Below are positions 45,395 to 55,292 of a stretch of DNA of 64,000 nt, piece after piece. The stretch's first letter is position 1, and each line of letters starts with the position of its first letter. The position numbers and the translations under genes are program-made. The stretch is from Bremerella sp. TYQ1 (GTDB lineage: Bacteria > Planctomycetota > Planctomycetia > Pirellulales > Pirellulaceae), in assembly GCF_020150455.1 (NCBI RefSeq), contig NZ_CP083740.1:2666001-2730000 (forward strand), given 5' to 3'. The notes under the pieces were generated by a model. That model saw only the letters and a list, made by a program, of their open reading frames with translations. It had not been told where the DNA came from and did no database searches.

Positions 45395-46618
45395 TTAACC
45401 GACGCTGGCGATGAAGCACTTCAGATACTCGCCTTCCAAACAAGTCGCACTAACAGGGTGATCGGGTGCGGCTCCGCGTTGTTCGAGCATACGTAGATCT
45501 CGGCCCGACTTTTGTGCCACGCCTAGCAACATCATCATGAATTCGTCACGACTGACGTTGCCGCTGCAGCTGCACGTCACGAGCACGCCACCTGGGCGTA
45601 ACAGCTGCGTTGCGTTTCGGTTGATGTGGAAATAGGCACGCAACGCTTCGTCAATCGTCCGACGCGATTTCGTGAATTTAGGCGGATCAAGGATGATCGC
45701 ATCGTACTGATCACCAGCATCAACGCGAGCTTTGAGATAGTCAAAGCAATCCGCTTTCTCGAACGTGACATTGGACAGCTGATTCCGTTCCGCATTTCGT
45801 GTCGCGGCAGAAATTGCTGGCCCGCTTCCATCAACACCATGCACGGAAGCCGCATTGCCGTGCTTTGCGGCATTCATTGCGAAACCGCCGCTATAGCAAA
45901 ACATGTCGAGCACCTTTGCGCCCGGAGGAAGATAGCTGGCCGCCACGCGGCGATTATCACGTTGATCAAGATAGAATCCGGTCTTCTGTCCCTCAGAAAG
46001 ATCGACTTCGTACCGAAGATCGTTTTCGACGATCTCGATTGGATCGGTCGGCAATTCTCCGGTGACCAGCTTCGACTCAATCTCAAGCCCTTCCAGCTTC
46101 AAAATGCCTGCTTCACCTCGTAAAGAGATGCTCTTGGGCTGAAGCAAGTCGGTTAGAATCTGGACAATCGTTTCTAACCGCCGGAACATGCCGAGCGAGG
46201 TAATCTGAATCATCAGATGGCCGGCGAAATTTTCGACAACTAAACCACTGAGCCCGTCCGCTTCGCTGTAGACCAAGCGGCAGCCCCCATCTTCGCGGAT
46301 CAGTCCCAATTCGCGCCGCATCTGAATGGCTCGTTCGAGACGATTCTTCCAGAACGTTTCAGTGAGCGGCTGCTGGGGATCCCATGAATAGAGTCGAACG
46401 CGAAGGTGACTGTTTCGATTGATCAACCCATAGGCGATAAATCGATCCTTGTCGCTGACCAGTTGGACCATGTCACCGTTCTCGGTCTTCCCCTTCACAC
46501 TATCGATCCCACTATCGCGGACCCATGGGTGACGCCCGAAAAATGGCTGTGCTTTGCGAGGGCGCAGCTTCACAACAGGAACAGAAGACGAGGATGGTTC
46601 GTTCGACGAATCAGACAT
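45395..46618 (-). CDS. Class I SAM-dependent rRNA methyltransferase (RlmI-like)
   Basis: 407 residues that probably methylate C5 of a cytosine in 23S rRNA. An N-terminal PUA domain (VKLRPRKAQPFFGRHPWV, YGLINRNSHLRVRLYSWD) precedes the Rossmann methyltransferase: VLDMFCYSGGFAMNAAKHG near 235 binds SAM, then VTFEKADCFDYL, YDAIILDPPKFTKS near 310 with the DPP motif of this clade, and GGVLVTCSCSGNVSRDEFM. It starts 8 bases after the gltX stop on the same strand, so it is in an operon with gltX. The target nucleotide is not proven. Confidence 0.9.
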   Translation of the reverse strand: MSDSSNEPSSSSVPVVKLRPRKAQPFFGRHPWVRDSGIDSVKGKTENGDMVQLVSDKDRFIAYGLINRNSHLRVRLYSWDPQQPLTETFWKNRLERAIQMRRELGLIREDGGCRLVYSEADGLSGLVVENFAGHLMIQITSLGMFRRLETIVQILTDLLQPKSISLRGEAGILKLEGLEIESKLVTGELPTDPIEIVENDLRYEVDLSEGQKTGFYLDQRDNRRVAASYLPPGAKVLDMFCYSGGFAMNAAKHGNAASVHGVDGSGPAISAATRNAERNQLSNVTFEKADCFDYLKARVDAGDQYDAIILDPPKFTKSRRTIDEALRAYFHINRNATQLLRPGGVLVTCSCSGNVSRDEFMMMLLGVAQKSGRDLRMLEQRGAAPDHPVSATCLEGEYLKCFIASVG

Positions 46619-46626
46619 TTGGGTTG

Positions 46627-48219
46627 TTATTCCGCATCAGATGAAAACTGTTCCTGGGCAAGCTTGAGCGTGGCGTCCATTCGACGCAAACACGACTCTT
46701 TGCCCAAGATGGCGAGGCAATCGAACATGCCGGGACCGACTGTCTTGCCCGTCACGCCGAGGCGAACACCATGAATGATCTCGCCGATCTTAATGCCCGC
46801 CTCTTCCACGAAAGCGTGCATTTCCTTATCGAGATGCTCGACCGTCCAATCCTCGACATCGGCAAGATGGTTTCGGAAGGTCTGCAGAATGGCCTGAGCT
46901 TCAGGACTGGAAAGTCGCTTCTTGAAGCCTTTCTCGTCCATTTCCATTTTGTCATCATCGACATAGAAGTAATCGGCGTAGCCTAGGATATCGCCCATTA
47001 CCTTTAGTCGATCGCCGCATGCTTCGACGATCTTCTCAAGCTTTTCGACTTCCCCTTCCGCGTTTGGATCGGCAACTAGACCTGCTTTCACCAGGTAAGG
47101 CATCATGCCTGCTGCACGTTCCGCTACTGAAAGCTTTTGCATATGGCGATCTTGGAACGCCCATAGCTTTTTAGCATCGAAACTGGCAGGCGCCTTCGTG
47201 ACGCGTTCGAGACTGAAGTGCTCGATCATCTCGGCGACGGTGAAGTCTTCCGTCTTGTCGTCAAGCGACCACCCCAGCAGCACCAGGTAGTTAAGAATTG
47301 CTGACGGCAGGTAACCAACGAGTTCGTAGAAATCGATAATCACCGGGTTGAAGGTTTCAGCCGAAGTTTGCATACCCATTCGATCGGCGATCTCTTGGCC
47401 ATGCTCGTTGACTCGTTTGAAGTCAGGATTCTTCAAATACTTCTCGAGCTTTCGCTTGCTCAGTTTGTTCTTACTGCCAGGCTCGGCTACATAGGGCAAG
47501 TGAGCATACGTCGGCAACTCATAGCCCAGCGATTGGGCTATAAAGATCTGCCGCGGCGTGTTCGGCAAGTGCTCTTCGGCTCGGATGACGTGCGAAATCT
47601 GCAAGTCGTAGTCGTCGACAACGCTGGCAAGATGATACAAACACGAACCGTCGTTTCGCTGGATGACGTGGTCGTTCTCTTTCGACCATTCGAACGAGAC
47701 GTCGCCACGGACCGCGTCGGTGAACTCGCAGTTACCTTCCCGCGGCATTTTCAATCGGACGACGAAGTTTCGGCCTTCCGCTTCGAACTTGGCTCGTTCT
47801 TCCGGCGTGGTGGCCATCCACTTGCGACTGTACTGAAATGGCCGCTTTTCGCTCATCGCGAGATCACGTTCTGCGGCGACTTCGTCCGTGGTGGAATAGT
47901 CGTAATACGCGAATCCGTCGTCGATCAGCTTTTGGGCCGCCGCTTGGTATTTTTCCAGTCGCTCTGACTGGTAGTAAGGCTCGTGAGGGCCTCCTTTTTC
48001 CGGCCCTTCATCCCAATCGATACCTAGCCAGCGAAAGCCATCGAGGATCGGCTGCAAGGCTTCTTCGACATTTCGCTGCTGGTCGGTGTCGTCGATTCGC
48101 AGGATGAATTGACCGCCATGCCTGCGTGCGAATAGCCAATTGAACAGGGCAGAACGAACCCCACCGATGTGAAGGTAACCGGTCGGACTAGGGGCGAAGC
48201 GAGTACGAACTGGTGCCAT
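46627..48219 (-). CDS. gltX: Glutamyl-tRNA synthetase
   Basis: Class I synthetase. The 530 residues carry FAPSPTGYLHIGGVRSALF at the N-terminus (the HIGH motif, here HIGG) and the KMSKS-like KLSKRKL near 252. The catalytic domain and the helical anticodon-binding end are both present and of normal length. Whether it also charges tRNA-Gln in the GatCAB route cannot be told from the window. First gene of an operon with the rRNA methyltransferase. Confidence 0.97.
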   Translation of the reverse strand: MAPVRTRFAPSPTGYLHIGGVRSALFNWLFARRHGGQFILRIDDTDQQRNVEEALQPILDGFRWLGIDWDEGPEKGGPHEPYYQSERLEKYQAAAQKLIDDGFAYYDYSTTDEVAAERDLAMSEKRPFQYSRKWMATTPEERAKFEAEGRNFVVRLKMPREGNCEFTDAVRGDVSFEWSKENDHVIQRNDGSCLYHLASVVDDYDLQISHVIRAEEHLPNTPRQIFIAQSLGYELPTYAHLPYVAEPGSKNKLSKRKLEKYLKNPDFKRVNEHGQEIADRMGMQTSAETFNPVIIDFYELVGYLPSAILNYLVLLGWSLDDKTEDFTVAEMIEHFSLERVTKAPASFDAKKLWAFQDRHMQKLSVAERAAGMMPYLVKAGLVADPNAEGEVEKLEKIVEACGDRLKVMGDILGYADYFYVDDDKMEMDEKGFKKRLSSPEAQAILQTFRNHLADVEDWTVEHLDKEMHAFVEEAGIKIGEIIHGVRLGVTGKTVGPGMFDCLAILGKESCLRRMDATLKLAQEQFSSDAE

Positions 48220-48353
48220 GATGACGCGGGCCGATGCCGTAGTTTAGGAAGCGAACAGCGATCGGCGTCTCCCCCTTGTCAGGTGGGAAACGCCTTGAAC
48301 GATCCCTAAGCTTAGACGCTCGCGGCAAAGCCCGTCAAAGGGGCGTCGCTTAA

Positions 48354-50036
48354 TTAGGCTGCGGCCCGACGTTTCAGCTTCTTCAGCCGACGACGTTCGG
48401 CTTTGCTCAGCTCATGCTCTGGCTTCGATTCCAGACGCAGAATTTCTTCATCCTCTGGCGATTCGGCACTCGCAAATTCGCTCTCTTGCGAGTACTTACC
48501 CGTGATCGTCGGAGGCTGATTCGACGCCGCTGGCTGTGGCTTCGGACGTGTTTTGACCCGAGGCGTCATCGTCGTGCGAGATTCTTCTGCTGCGGCTTCG
48601 TCTTCCGGCGGAGCTTCCTCAGCAGACTTTTTCCCCCACGAGAACCAAGACTTTCGCGGTTGCTTTTCTTCCAGATCTGCTTCGTCAGTCGTTTCGGCCG
48701 CAATTTTTGGCTTCTTCGCAACTGGCTTCTCGGCTTCGGCGGCATCGTCGTCCGCTTTCTTTCGGCCGAACGAGAACCAAGACCGTTTAGGTTGCGTTTC
48801 TTCCACTTCCTCTTCGGCACTCGTTTTTACGCTGCGCGTTGCCTTAGCGGCTGGTTGGGCGATCTCTTCCTCAGTTTCGCCATCCTTCTTTTTACCAAAG
48901 GAGAACCACGATCGTTTGGCTGGAGATGCCTCCTCGCCGTCAGCTTCCGCTGCTTTCTTGGATGTTCTCGAAGGCTTCGCAGCTGGCTTTTCGGAATCTA
49001 CTTCCGCGTCGGTCGACTCGTCGGCGACCTTCTTGCGCCCGAACGAGAACCAACCACGCTTTGTTTCAACCGCTTCCTCTTCGGACGGCTCATCGTTTTC
49101 AGGTTTTGTGCTGGCCTTCTTCGTGGTGCGTTTCGTTCGGCGGGTAGTCGTTTTCGCCGCTGCCTCCGATTCTGTCTCGGTTTCAGAAACGACGGTCGCT
49201 CGACGTGAAACGAGCCCTTGGGCATCGAGCCAAACATAACGGGTGTATTGTATGAGCGTCGCCAGCAGCAGTCCGGTGCCTGTCAGTTGGGCGGCATGGA
49301 AAGCCAACTCGGTTGGTAAAGATGTGGGAACCATGATCAGGTCAAGTTGCAGTGCCATTCCGATGAACACTAACACGGCACTCAGCATACCGACGAGGAT
49401 GGTGCCGATGCTTTCTCTTGCTTCGATCAATGCCCGCAGAGCCATCGCACCGTAAGCGACGCTCCAAACGACGACCCACCAGCCATCGGTCTGACCCAGC
49501 AGGCGAACGCGTGTGATTGCCTCCAGACCACGAGCGACATCTGTGCGAAAGTTGAGCATGCAGTCGAGACTGGCAAACAGCAGTAGCCCCGCAAACCAAA
49601 GCCAGCAACGATAGCGGCCACGGTAGTCATCCAGTCGGTGGCGACGAATGCGATAAGTCAGAAATGCCAGCATCGCTCCGGCAAACAACGAACCGGCTGA
49701 CAGATAGGTCCCTAAGCTATCAACGCGAGACAAATCGGCCCAGCGGACGATGTTCGCGCCGTAGTGATGCAATGCGAGCAGTAGGCTGACCGTCGCTATG
49801 ATTGCGACATAAATGAGAGAGACGTGCAGAACGTAGACTGGGACGACGTCGACAACGCGAATCCTTCGCTCGTCCACGGCTGTCTTGGAATAGGTACGCT
49901 TCGATTGACATACTGGATCGGCCGAAGGGCTCGACACAGCTTGCTTGCCTGAATCGCTGGCGCGATCATCCATCAAGGCCCGGCGTCGACGTTCGTCGCG
50001 CAGGCCGTTCCGCCTGAATTGCATTCTCAATACCAT
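48354..50036 (-). CDS. Membrane protein with tandem WFSFG-type repeats
   Basis: 560 residues of unknown function. The first half has about six hydrophobic helices (VYVLHVSLIYVAIIATVSLLLALHHY, TYLSAGSLFAGAMLAFLTYRI, GLLLFASLD, WVVVWSVAYGAMALRALI, GTILVGMLSAVLVFIGMALQL, AAQLTGTGLLLATLIQYTRYV). The second half is a highly charged tail with four copies of a K(R/K)(G/S)WFS(F/W)G(R/K)KK motif at about residues 326, 374, 417 and 461, spaced 48, 43 and 44 residues by Ala/Glu/Lys/Pro-rich linkers. No family is recognised. The start is uncertain: ATG at 50036, 50024 or 49973 are all in frame, and the membrane part begins about residue 66. Confidence 0.8.
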   Translation of the reverse strand: MVLRMQFRRNGLRDERRRRALMDDRASDSGKQAVSSPSADPVCQSKRTYSKTAVDERRIRVVDVVPVYVLHVSLIYVAIIATVSLLLALHHYGANIVRWADLSRVDSLGTYLSAGSLFAGAMLAFLTYRIRRHRLDDYRGRYRCWLWFAGLLLFASLDCMLNFRTDVARGLEAITRVRLLGQTDGWWVVVWSVAYGAMALRALIEARESIGTILVGMLSAVLVFIGMALQLDLIMVPTSLPTELAFHAAQLTGTGLLLATLIQYTRYVWLDAQGLVSRRATVVSETETESEAAAKTTTRRTKRTTKKASTKPENDEPSEEEAVETKRGWFSFGRKKVADESTDAEVDSEKPAAKPSRTSKKAAEADGEEASPAKRSWFSFGKKKDGETEEEIAQPAAKATRSVKTSAEEEVEETQPKRSWFSFGRKKADDDAAEAEKPVAKKPKIAAETTDEADLEEKQPRKSWFSWGKKSAEEAPPEDEAAAEESRTTMTPRVKTRPKPQPAASNQPPTITGKYSQESEFASAESPEDEEILRLESKPEHELSKAERRRLKKLKRRAAA

Positions 50037-50152
50037 CCCTGGTGAAAGAAATGACCACGTCCCTGTGGCATTTAATCATCCGTACACAAACTGATTTCGG
50101 CAATCGATCGGGGCGTTCTGAATGATTGATGGATACGTTTTTAGGGAGACAA

Positions 50153-50216
50153 TGCTAGCCGATATCGCAGCACGAAGAACGCGCAAAGTCGCGTCAATTT
50201 GCTGGCACGGCTAGCA
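50153..50216. other. Long-range inverted repeat downstream of the FAH-family gene
   Basis: TGCTAGCCG (50153-50161) and CGGCTAGCA (50208-50216) are a perfect 9-base inverted repeat with 46 bases between. The left arm is 18 bases downstream of the stop of the FAH-family gene. It may be an RNA stem or processing site; no T run follows. Confidence 0.4.
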
Positions 50217-50233
50217 ACCGTTTCTCCCGCGGA

Positions 50234-51094
50234 CTACTTGCCTGCAATGACGGGATTGGTCAGAACACCAAGTCCTTCAATTTCGATTTCCACGGTGTCC
50301 CCTGGCTTCATGAAAACAGGCGGCTTTCGGGCCATCCCAACGCCTGGGGGTGTTCCGGTATAAATCAAGTCGCCAGGCATCAACGTGCAGATTTTCGATA
50401 GATAGGACACGAGAAAGTCGATTCGGAAGATCAGCTGACTCGTCGAAGAATCTTGCATCGTTTCGCCATTAAGACGGCACTGAATGCGCAGATCATGCGG
50501 ATCATCGATCTCATCCGCCGTTACCAGTTCTGGGCCGAGTGGGGCAAAGCTATCAAACGACTTGCCAAGCAGCCACTGCTTGCCAGGCTTCCCCTTTTGC
50601 CAGTCACGAGCCGAAACGTCGTGCCCGACCGCGTAGCCGGCAACATGACTCATTGCATCAGCCTCAGAGATATTCCTACCGGTACGTCCGATGACAACGA
50701 CCAACTCCGCTTCGTAGTCGACCTCCTGACTAACCGCTGGCAGCTCAATTGGCTGGCCGTCGGCACGCAGGCATGTCGGAAACTTGTTGAAGACGACTGG
50801 TTCATCTCCAACCGTGGCTCCCGTCTCGGCAGCGTGATCTGCGTAGTTCAAACCGATGCATAGGATCTTTTGCGGCTCTACCACGGGAGGCAGTAAACGA
50901 ACCTTCGCTGCCTCTAATGTCTTGCCAGTCTTAGCAACTTCTTCAATTGCCTCACGATGGGTTGATAGCATCGGCAGCAAGTGCTTCATTTGGGTTGGAA
51001 GCAATGAATCCGCTCGATGCAAATCAACATATCCGTCGCCATTAGCAACAGCGGTACGCGGTCCGGTTTCACTTTGGTAACTGATCAGTCGCAT
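50234..51094 (-). CDS. Fumarylacetoacetate hydrolase family protein
   Basis: 286 residues of the FAH superfamily, metal-dependent C-C or C=C lyases and isomerases acting on 2-oxo acids in aromatic and sugar-acid breakdown. The metal site residues are readable: CIGLNYADHAAETG, PVVFNKFPTC, then the Glu-rich DYEAELVVVIGRTGRNI and GHDVSARDWQKGK, ending GTPPGVGMARKPP and EIEIEGLGVLTN. The substrate is not known; catechol-pathway hydratases and acylpyruvases have the same features. It is a stand-alone gene, divergent from the c-di-GMP-type gene. Confidence 0.92.
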   Translation of the reverse strand: MRLISYQSETGPRTAVANGDGYVDLHRADSLLPTQMKHLLPMLSTHREAIEEVAKTGKTLEAAKVRLLPPVVEPQKILCIGLNYADHAAETGATVGDEPVVFNKFPTCLRADGQPIELPAVSQEVDYEAELVVVIGRTGRNISEADAMSHVAGYAVGHDVSARDWQKGKPGKQWLLGKSFDSFAPLGPELVTADEIDDPHDLRIQCRLNGETMQDSSTSQLIFRIDFLVSYLSKICTLMPGDLIYTGTPPGVGMARKPPVFMKPGDTVEIEIEGLGVLTNPVIAGK

Positions 51095-51362
51095 TTCGCT
51101 CGAAGCCTTTCCATAAGATGCTATGCCGGAACAATCCGCAGAATGCCATTAATTTGCACGATCCAACTTATCCCAAAAACCGGCAGCGGACAACGCACCG
51201 AAATCAAAGCACTTGTCCCACATTTTTCGCCTGGACGAATTCTTTTCTTCGAAATTTAAATCGAAGCATAGTCGTCATTTGCTGGGCTACGGATTCCGAC
51301 GTACCTTTCAGCGCTAACATTCTCTATCCCCTAGCGCGGTAAATAGCGGGCAGCAGCAGTCA

Positions 51363-53603
51363 ATGACCATGGACCCACACTCCAATACTGGTTCTTATCA
51401 GCCTGAAAACGTAACTGGCAATCCAGCGGAAGACTCGATTCACGCCATCTCGAACCTATTGGCGTGGGCCGATGAACCGTTGGAAGATCAGTTTGATCAG
51501 ATCGACGAGACAGATAACCAACTGATTCAAGTCAGTCTCGGAATCGCGTCAGGTTTGTTTTACTCGCTGCAAGCCAAGCATTTCCCGACCGCTTCGCATT
51601 CGCTGCGTGTGGCTAAGCTCTGCTCACGTTGGGCCGCAACGCTCGATCTAGAAGCATTCCAACGTGATCAACTTGAAGTCGCCGCATTGCTGCACGATGT
51701 CGGCAAGATTGGCGTCCCAGATTATGTTCTGGCATGCCCAGGCAAGCTGGCTGAAGAAGAGCAAACAGTGATGGATCGTGGCCAAGACATTGGGCTCGAA
51801 ATCCTTTCGGCATGCTGCGATGGCGAAGAAATCCTAGACATCATTCGCTACAACGCGGCCTGGTATGACGGCACCAAAGGAAGCTTTGAACTTAAAGGGG
51901 AAGAGATCCCCTTAGAGGCCCGCATGCTGGCGATCGCTGATGCATTCGACTCGATGACTGTCGATCAGATCTTTCGCCGAGCAAGATCCAAAGATCGTGC
52001 ACTGGCAGAATTACGATCCTTCGCCGGAACGCAATTCGACCCTGAATTGGTAAGCCATTTCTGCGAACTCCAATCGCGGCCGCTACCAGCGGAGGCTCGC
52101 ACGACGCGGCAATGGCTGCAAGTCCTCTCCCCAGAGCAAGTCAACAAACATTGGAAAGCGAATCAACAAGGAGCGAATCCTTCTAAGTATCGCCGGCAGA
52201 CGCCATTTCATGACAGTCTTGTCCGCCACATACATGACGCAGTGATCTATCTGGATATCAATCTGCAGATCCTGGGCTGGAATCAAGCGGCAGAGCGGCT
52301 GACAGGTTTGACCCGAGCCGCCGTCGAAGGGCATCAATGGTCAGGCGAAATGATCGGTCTGGCCGATCAACAAGGCCGAAAAATTACGCCCGAATCGGAC
52401 CCTGTTCGAATGGGAATTGCGGCCGGCACCCAAGGCATGCATCGGCTGTCGATCCGCAATGCGGCCGGAAAATTTGTGACGGTAACCGCTCATATTGTTC
52501 CCGTAATTGGAGAAGATGGTACGAAGCTGGGCGTCACGATTCAAATGCACGACACATCTAGTGTCGAATCGCTGGAAGAGCAAATCCAATCGCTTCACTA
52601 CAAAGCGACACGCGATCCACTGACTGGCCTCGTCAATCGCGCAGAAATGGACCGAGGTCTGGTCGACATGGTTCAGCGGCATACCACCGCCGGTCGAGCT
52701 TGCAGCCTGATCATCTGCGATATCGACTTCTTCAAGAAGATCAACGACACCTACGGCCATCAAGCAGGCGATGAAGCGTTAATTTCGTTCGCCAGCTTAT
52801 TGCAAGAACATGCTCGTACAGCGGACCTATGTGCTCGGTATGGCGGCGAGGAGTTTGTAATCCTTTGCCCGAATTGTAAGAGCGAAGATGCCGCCTCTTT
52901 AGCCGAGAAAATTCGCAGCGTTCTTGCTGCCAAGCCGCAATCGGCTCTTGGTGGCAAGAGCATGACGGCAAGCTTCGGCGTCACCGAACTGCAGCGAGGC
53001 GATACGGCCGACTCGATGCTCAATCGAGCCGACCGTGCTCTCCTTCAATCGAAGGAAATGGGCCGCAATATCGTGACGCAAATCGGTGGCGGCCTCAAAG
53101 AACCTGCCGTGGGTGACCGTCGAAGTTGGTTTAGTCGCCTGTTCGCGCCGAAAGAACCAGAGATTCTCGTCAAACGGGCCATGAAAACCAAAGTACCGTT
53201 GAATCTCGCAGCTGAAAAAATTCGCGGCTTTGTGGCGGATCATCGCGCGGAGGTGGTGAGCGTTAGCGACGACTCGATCAAAGTGATGATCGATGGCGAG
53301 TCGCTACCCCTTCAACGACGCGTTGCCGATCGTGCGGTCCCGCTGATCATCGACTTGAAGTTCAGCCCCATCACCGGAGAGAATGGTGGGCAGCACACCA
53401 AAGTACAGATCTCTATCGCTCCGCGTCGCAACCGTGACCGCCGTAAACGGGATGCCATCGAAAGAGCGCGACATCTGTTGATGAGTCTACAGTCGTACAT
53501 GGTCGCCTATGAATTTGTCGACACGACGGTAGCGGCAGAAGAAACAAAACCTTCGTGGTGGAACCGTCTCTGGGGACCATCCGCGAAAGGAGAATCGCGA
53601 TAA
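51363..53603 (+). CDS. Signalling protein with HD-type, PAS and GGDEF domains
   Basis: 746 residues. Residues 75-225 are an HD-GYP-like domain with H79, H111 and D112 kept (ALLHDVGKIG), but the YP motif is altered: where active proteins have HHE..DGxGYP this one has YNAAWYDGTKGS at about 163-174. A PAS domain follows at about 285-400 (HDAVIYLDINLQILGWNQAAERL). The GGDEF domain at 410-575 is complete, with GGEEF at 494-498 and an RTAD I-site five residues before it, so c-di-GMP synthesis with product feedback is likely. The C-terminal 170 residues are beta-rich and unassigned, ending in an Arg/Asp-rich stretch (RRNRDRRKRD). The GGEEF, not the HD part, is probably the active output. Confidence 0.93.
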   Translation: MTMDPHSNTGSYQPENVTGNPAEDSIHAISNLLAWADEPLEDQFDQIDETDNQLIQVSLGIASGLFYSLQAKHFPTASHSLRVAKLCSRWAATLDLEAFQRDQLEVAALLHDVGKIGVPDYVLACPGKLAEEEQTVMDRGQDIGLEILSACCDGEEILDIIRYNAAWYDGTKGSFELKGEEIPLEARMLAIADAFDSMTVDQIFRRARSKDRALAELRSFAGTQFDPELVSHFCELQSRPLPAEARTTRQWLQVLSPEQVNKHWKANQQGANPSKYRRQTPFHDSLVRHIHDAVIYLDINLQILGWNQAAERLTGLTRAAVEGHQWSGEMIGLADQQGRKITPESDPVRMGIAAGTQGMHRLSIRNAAGKFVTVTAHIVPVIGEDGTKLGVTIQMHDTSSVESLEEQIQSLHYKATRDPLTGLVNRAEMDRGLVDMVQRHTTAGRACSLIICDIDFFKKINDTYGHQAGDEALISFASLLQEHARTADLCARYGGEEFVILCPNCKSEDAASLAEKIRSVLAAKPQSALGGKSMTASFGVTELQRGDTADSMLNRADRALLQSKEMGRNIVTQIGGGLKEPAVGDRRSWFSRLFAPKEPEILVKRAMKTKVPLNLAAEKIRGFVADHRAEVVSVSDDSIKVMIDGESLPLQRRVADRAVPLIIDLKFSPITGENGGQHTKVQISIAPRRNRDRRKRDAIERARHLLMSLQSYMVAYEFVDTTVAAEETKPSWWNRLWGPSAKGESR

Positions 53604-53623
53604 TTGCCCAAGCGGGTAAAAGC

Positions 53624-53664
53624 CAAGAGCCACGCTATGAAAACACACAGCGTGGCTCTTTTCG
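53624..53664. terminator. Bidirectional terminator between the GGDEF gene and glyS
   Basis: AAGAGCCACGCT (53625-53636) and AGCGTGGCTCTT (53649-53660) are a perfect 12-base stem with a 12-base loop, between two convergent genes. T-rich tails lie on both sides, weaker on the minus side. Confidence 0.85.
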
Positions 53665-53684
53665 TTTACGTTGAATAACTTGCG

Positions 53685-55292
53685 TTAGCCGATCAGCTTC
53701 TTTAGTTCGGTACCCAGGTCATCCGCTTTGACACGCCATTGTTCAAGCGTATCGCGATGGCGGATCGTCACCGTCTGGTCCTGCATGCTGTCGCCATCGA
53801 CGGTAATGCAGAATGGCGTTCCTGCTTCGTCCTGTCGACGATAACGACGACCAACGGCCCCCTTCTCGTCGTAGAAGACATTCCAGTCTTTCTTCAGCGA
53901 GCGGTAGATGTCTTGTGCCATTTCTGGCATGCCATCCTTCTTCACCAATGGGAAGATCGCCGCTTTGATCGGAGCAATTCGCGGATGAAGCTTCATCACT
54001 GTACGAGTCTGCATCTTGCCCTTGTCGTCCGGAGCCTCGTCCTCAGTGAACGCTTCGCACAGAAACGCCAATGTCGCACGATCGGCACCTGCAGAAGGTT
54101 CGACCACGTGTGGTACGAAACGCTCGCCGGAGATGTCGTCGCGATACGACAAGTCCTTGCCACTACCGCGATGCTTCGGCTTACCATGTTCATTCAGTTC
54201 GACCGTCATCGGATTGGTGCTCGGATCGAGCTTGCCTTCCATGTGACTGCGAAGGTCAAAGTCGCCACGATGGGCGATCCCTTCCAGCTCGCCATATTCC
54301 CCTTCAGGTAGGAATGGAAACGCGTATTCGATATCGGCAGTACCGATGGAATAGTGAGCCAACTCTTCCGGGTCATGCTCTCGCAGAATCAGTTTTCCCT
54401 TGTCCAAGCCCATGTCTTGATACCACTGGAAGCGACGTTCGCGCCAATATTGATACCAATCTTGCGACGAATCGGGATGGCAGAAGAATTCGATTTCCAT
54501 TTGCTCGAACTCACGCGAACGGAACGTAAAGTTTCGTGGCGTGATCTCGTTTCGGAAGCTCTTACCGACCTGGGCAATCCCGAATGGTACGCGAACTCGG
54601 CTGCTGTCGACGACGTTCTTGAAGTTCACGAAAATCCCTTGAGCCGTTTCCGGACGCAAGAACGCAGCATCGGCGTCGCCACCCAGGGCACCGATAGTTG
54701 TCTTGAACATCAAGTTGAACTCTCGCGGTTCGGTCAGCGAACCAAGCGATTTAGCATCCGGGCCGAGTACTTCTTCGAAGCTATCGACGGTAGTTAACGA
54801 AGCGAGAGGGCCATCCCACTTCAGTTCGTCGGCGTTCTTCGATCGCATTCCGAAGAATTTCAGAGCCTGGCGTTCGATGTCCGCTTCTGGCGATTCGGAA
54901 TCGCTTCCGGCCGTGGCAAAGATTTTCTTGCCCTTGGCTTCGACCCAGCGACCTTGGATTTGGTCGTGACGGTAACGCTTTTTCGACTCGCGGCAGTCGA
55001 CCATGTAGTCGTGGAACAAGTCATAGTGCCCGCTGCACTTCCAGACTTGAGGGTGCATGATGATCGTGCAGTCGAGCCCAGTCATTTCGTAGGCGCTCGG
55101 TGCCCCTGGCAGTTTCGCCAAATCATCGTGGCCGGTGACCATATCTCGCCACCAGGCATCCTTAATGTTGCGTTTCAGTTCGACGCCTAAGGGGCCGTAA
55201 TCCCAAAACCCATTGATACCTCCATAGATTTCGGAAGACTGAAACATGAAACCTCGCCGCTTGCACAACGAGACGAGCTTTTCCATTTCCAT
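53685..55292 (-). CDS. glyS: Glycyl-tRNA synthetase, single-chain class II
   Basis: 535 residues of the homodimeric GlyRS type (archaeal/eukaryotic-like and found in several bacteria), not the two-gene GlyQ/GlyS form. MEKLVSLCKRRGFMFQSSEIYGGINGFWDYGPLGVELKRN at the start is diagnostic. Residues about 230-270 (FGIAQVGKSFRNEITPR ... REFEQMEIEFFCHP) are the motif 2 region, PHVVEPSAGADRATLAFL near 400 is motif 3 and the C-terminal 100 residues are the anticodon domain. No glycine riboswitch or T-box leader is visible upstream. Confidence 0.97.
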   Translation of the reverse strand: MEMEKLVSLCKRRGFMFQSSEIYGGINGFWDYGPLGVELKRNIKDAWWRDMVTGHDDLAKLPGAPSAYEMTGLDCTIIMHPQVWKCSGHYDLFHDYMVDCRESKKRYRHDQIQGRWVEAKGKKIFATAGSDSESPEADIERQALKFFGMRSKNADELKWDGPLASLTTVDSFEEVLGPDAKSLGSLTEPREFNLMFKTTIGALGGDADAAFLRPETAQGIFVNFKNVVDSSRVRVPFGIAQVGKSFRNEITPRNFTFRSREFEQMEIEFFCHPDSSQDWYQYWRERRFQWYQDMGLDKGKLILREHDPEELAHYSIGTADIEYAFPFLPEGEYGELEGIAHRGDFDLRSHMEGKLDPSTNPMTVELNEHGKPKHRGSGKDLSYRDDISGERFVPHVVEPSAGADRATLAFLCEAFTEDEAPDDKGKMQTRTVMKLHPRIAPIKAAIFPLVKKDGMPEMAQDIYRSLKKDWNVFYDEKGAVGRRYRRQDEAGTPFCITVDGDSMQDQTVTIRHRDTLEQWRVKADDLGTELKKLIG

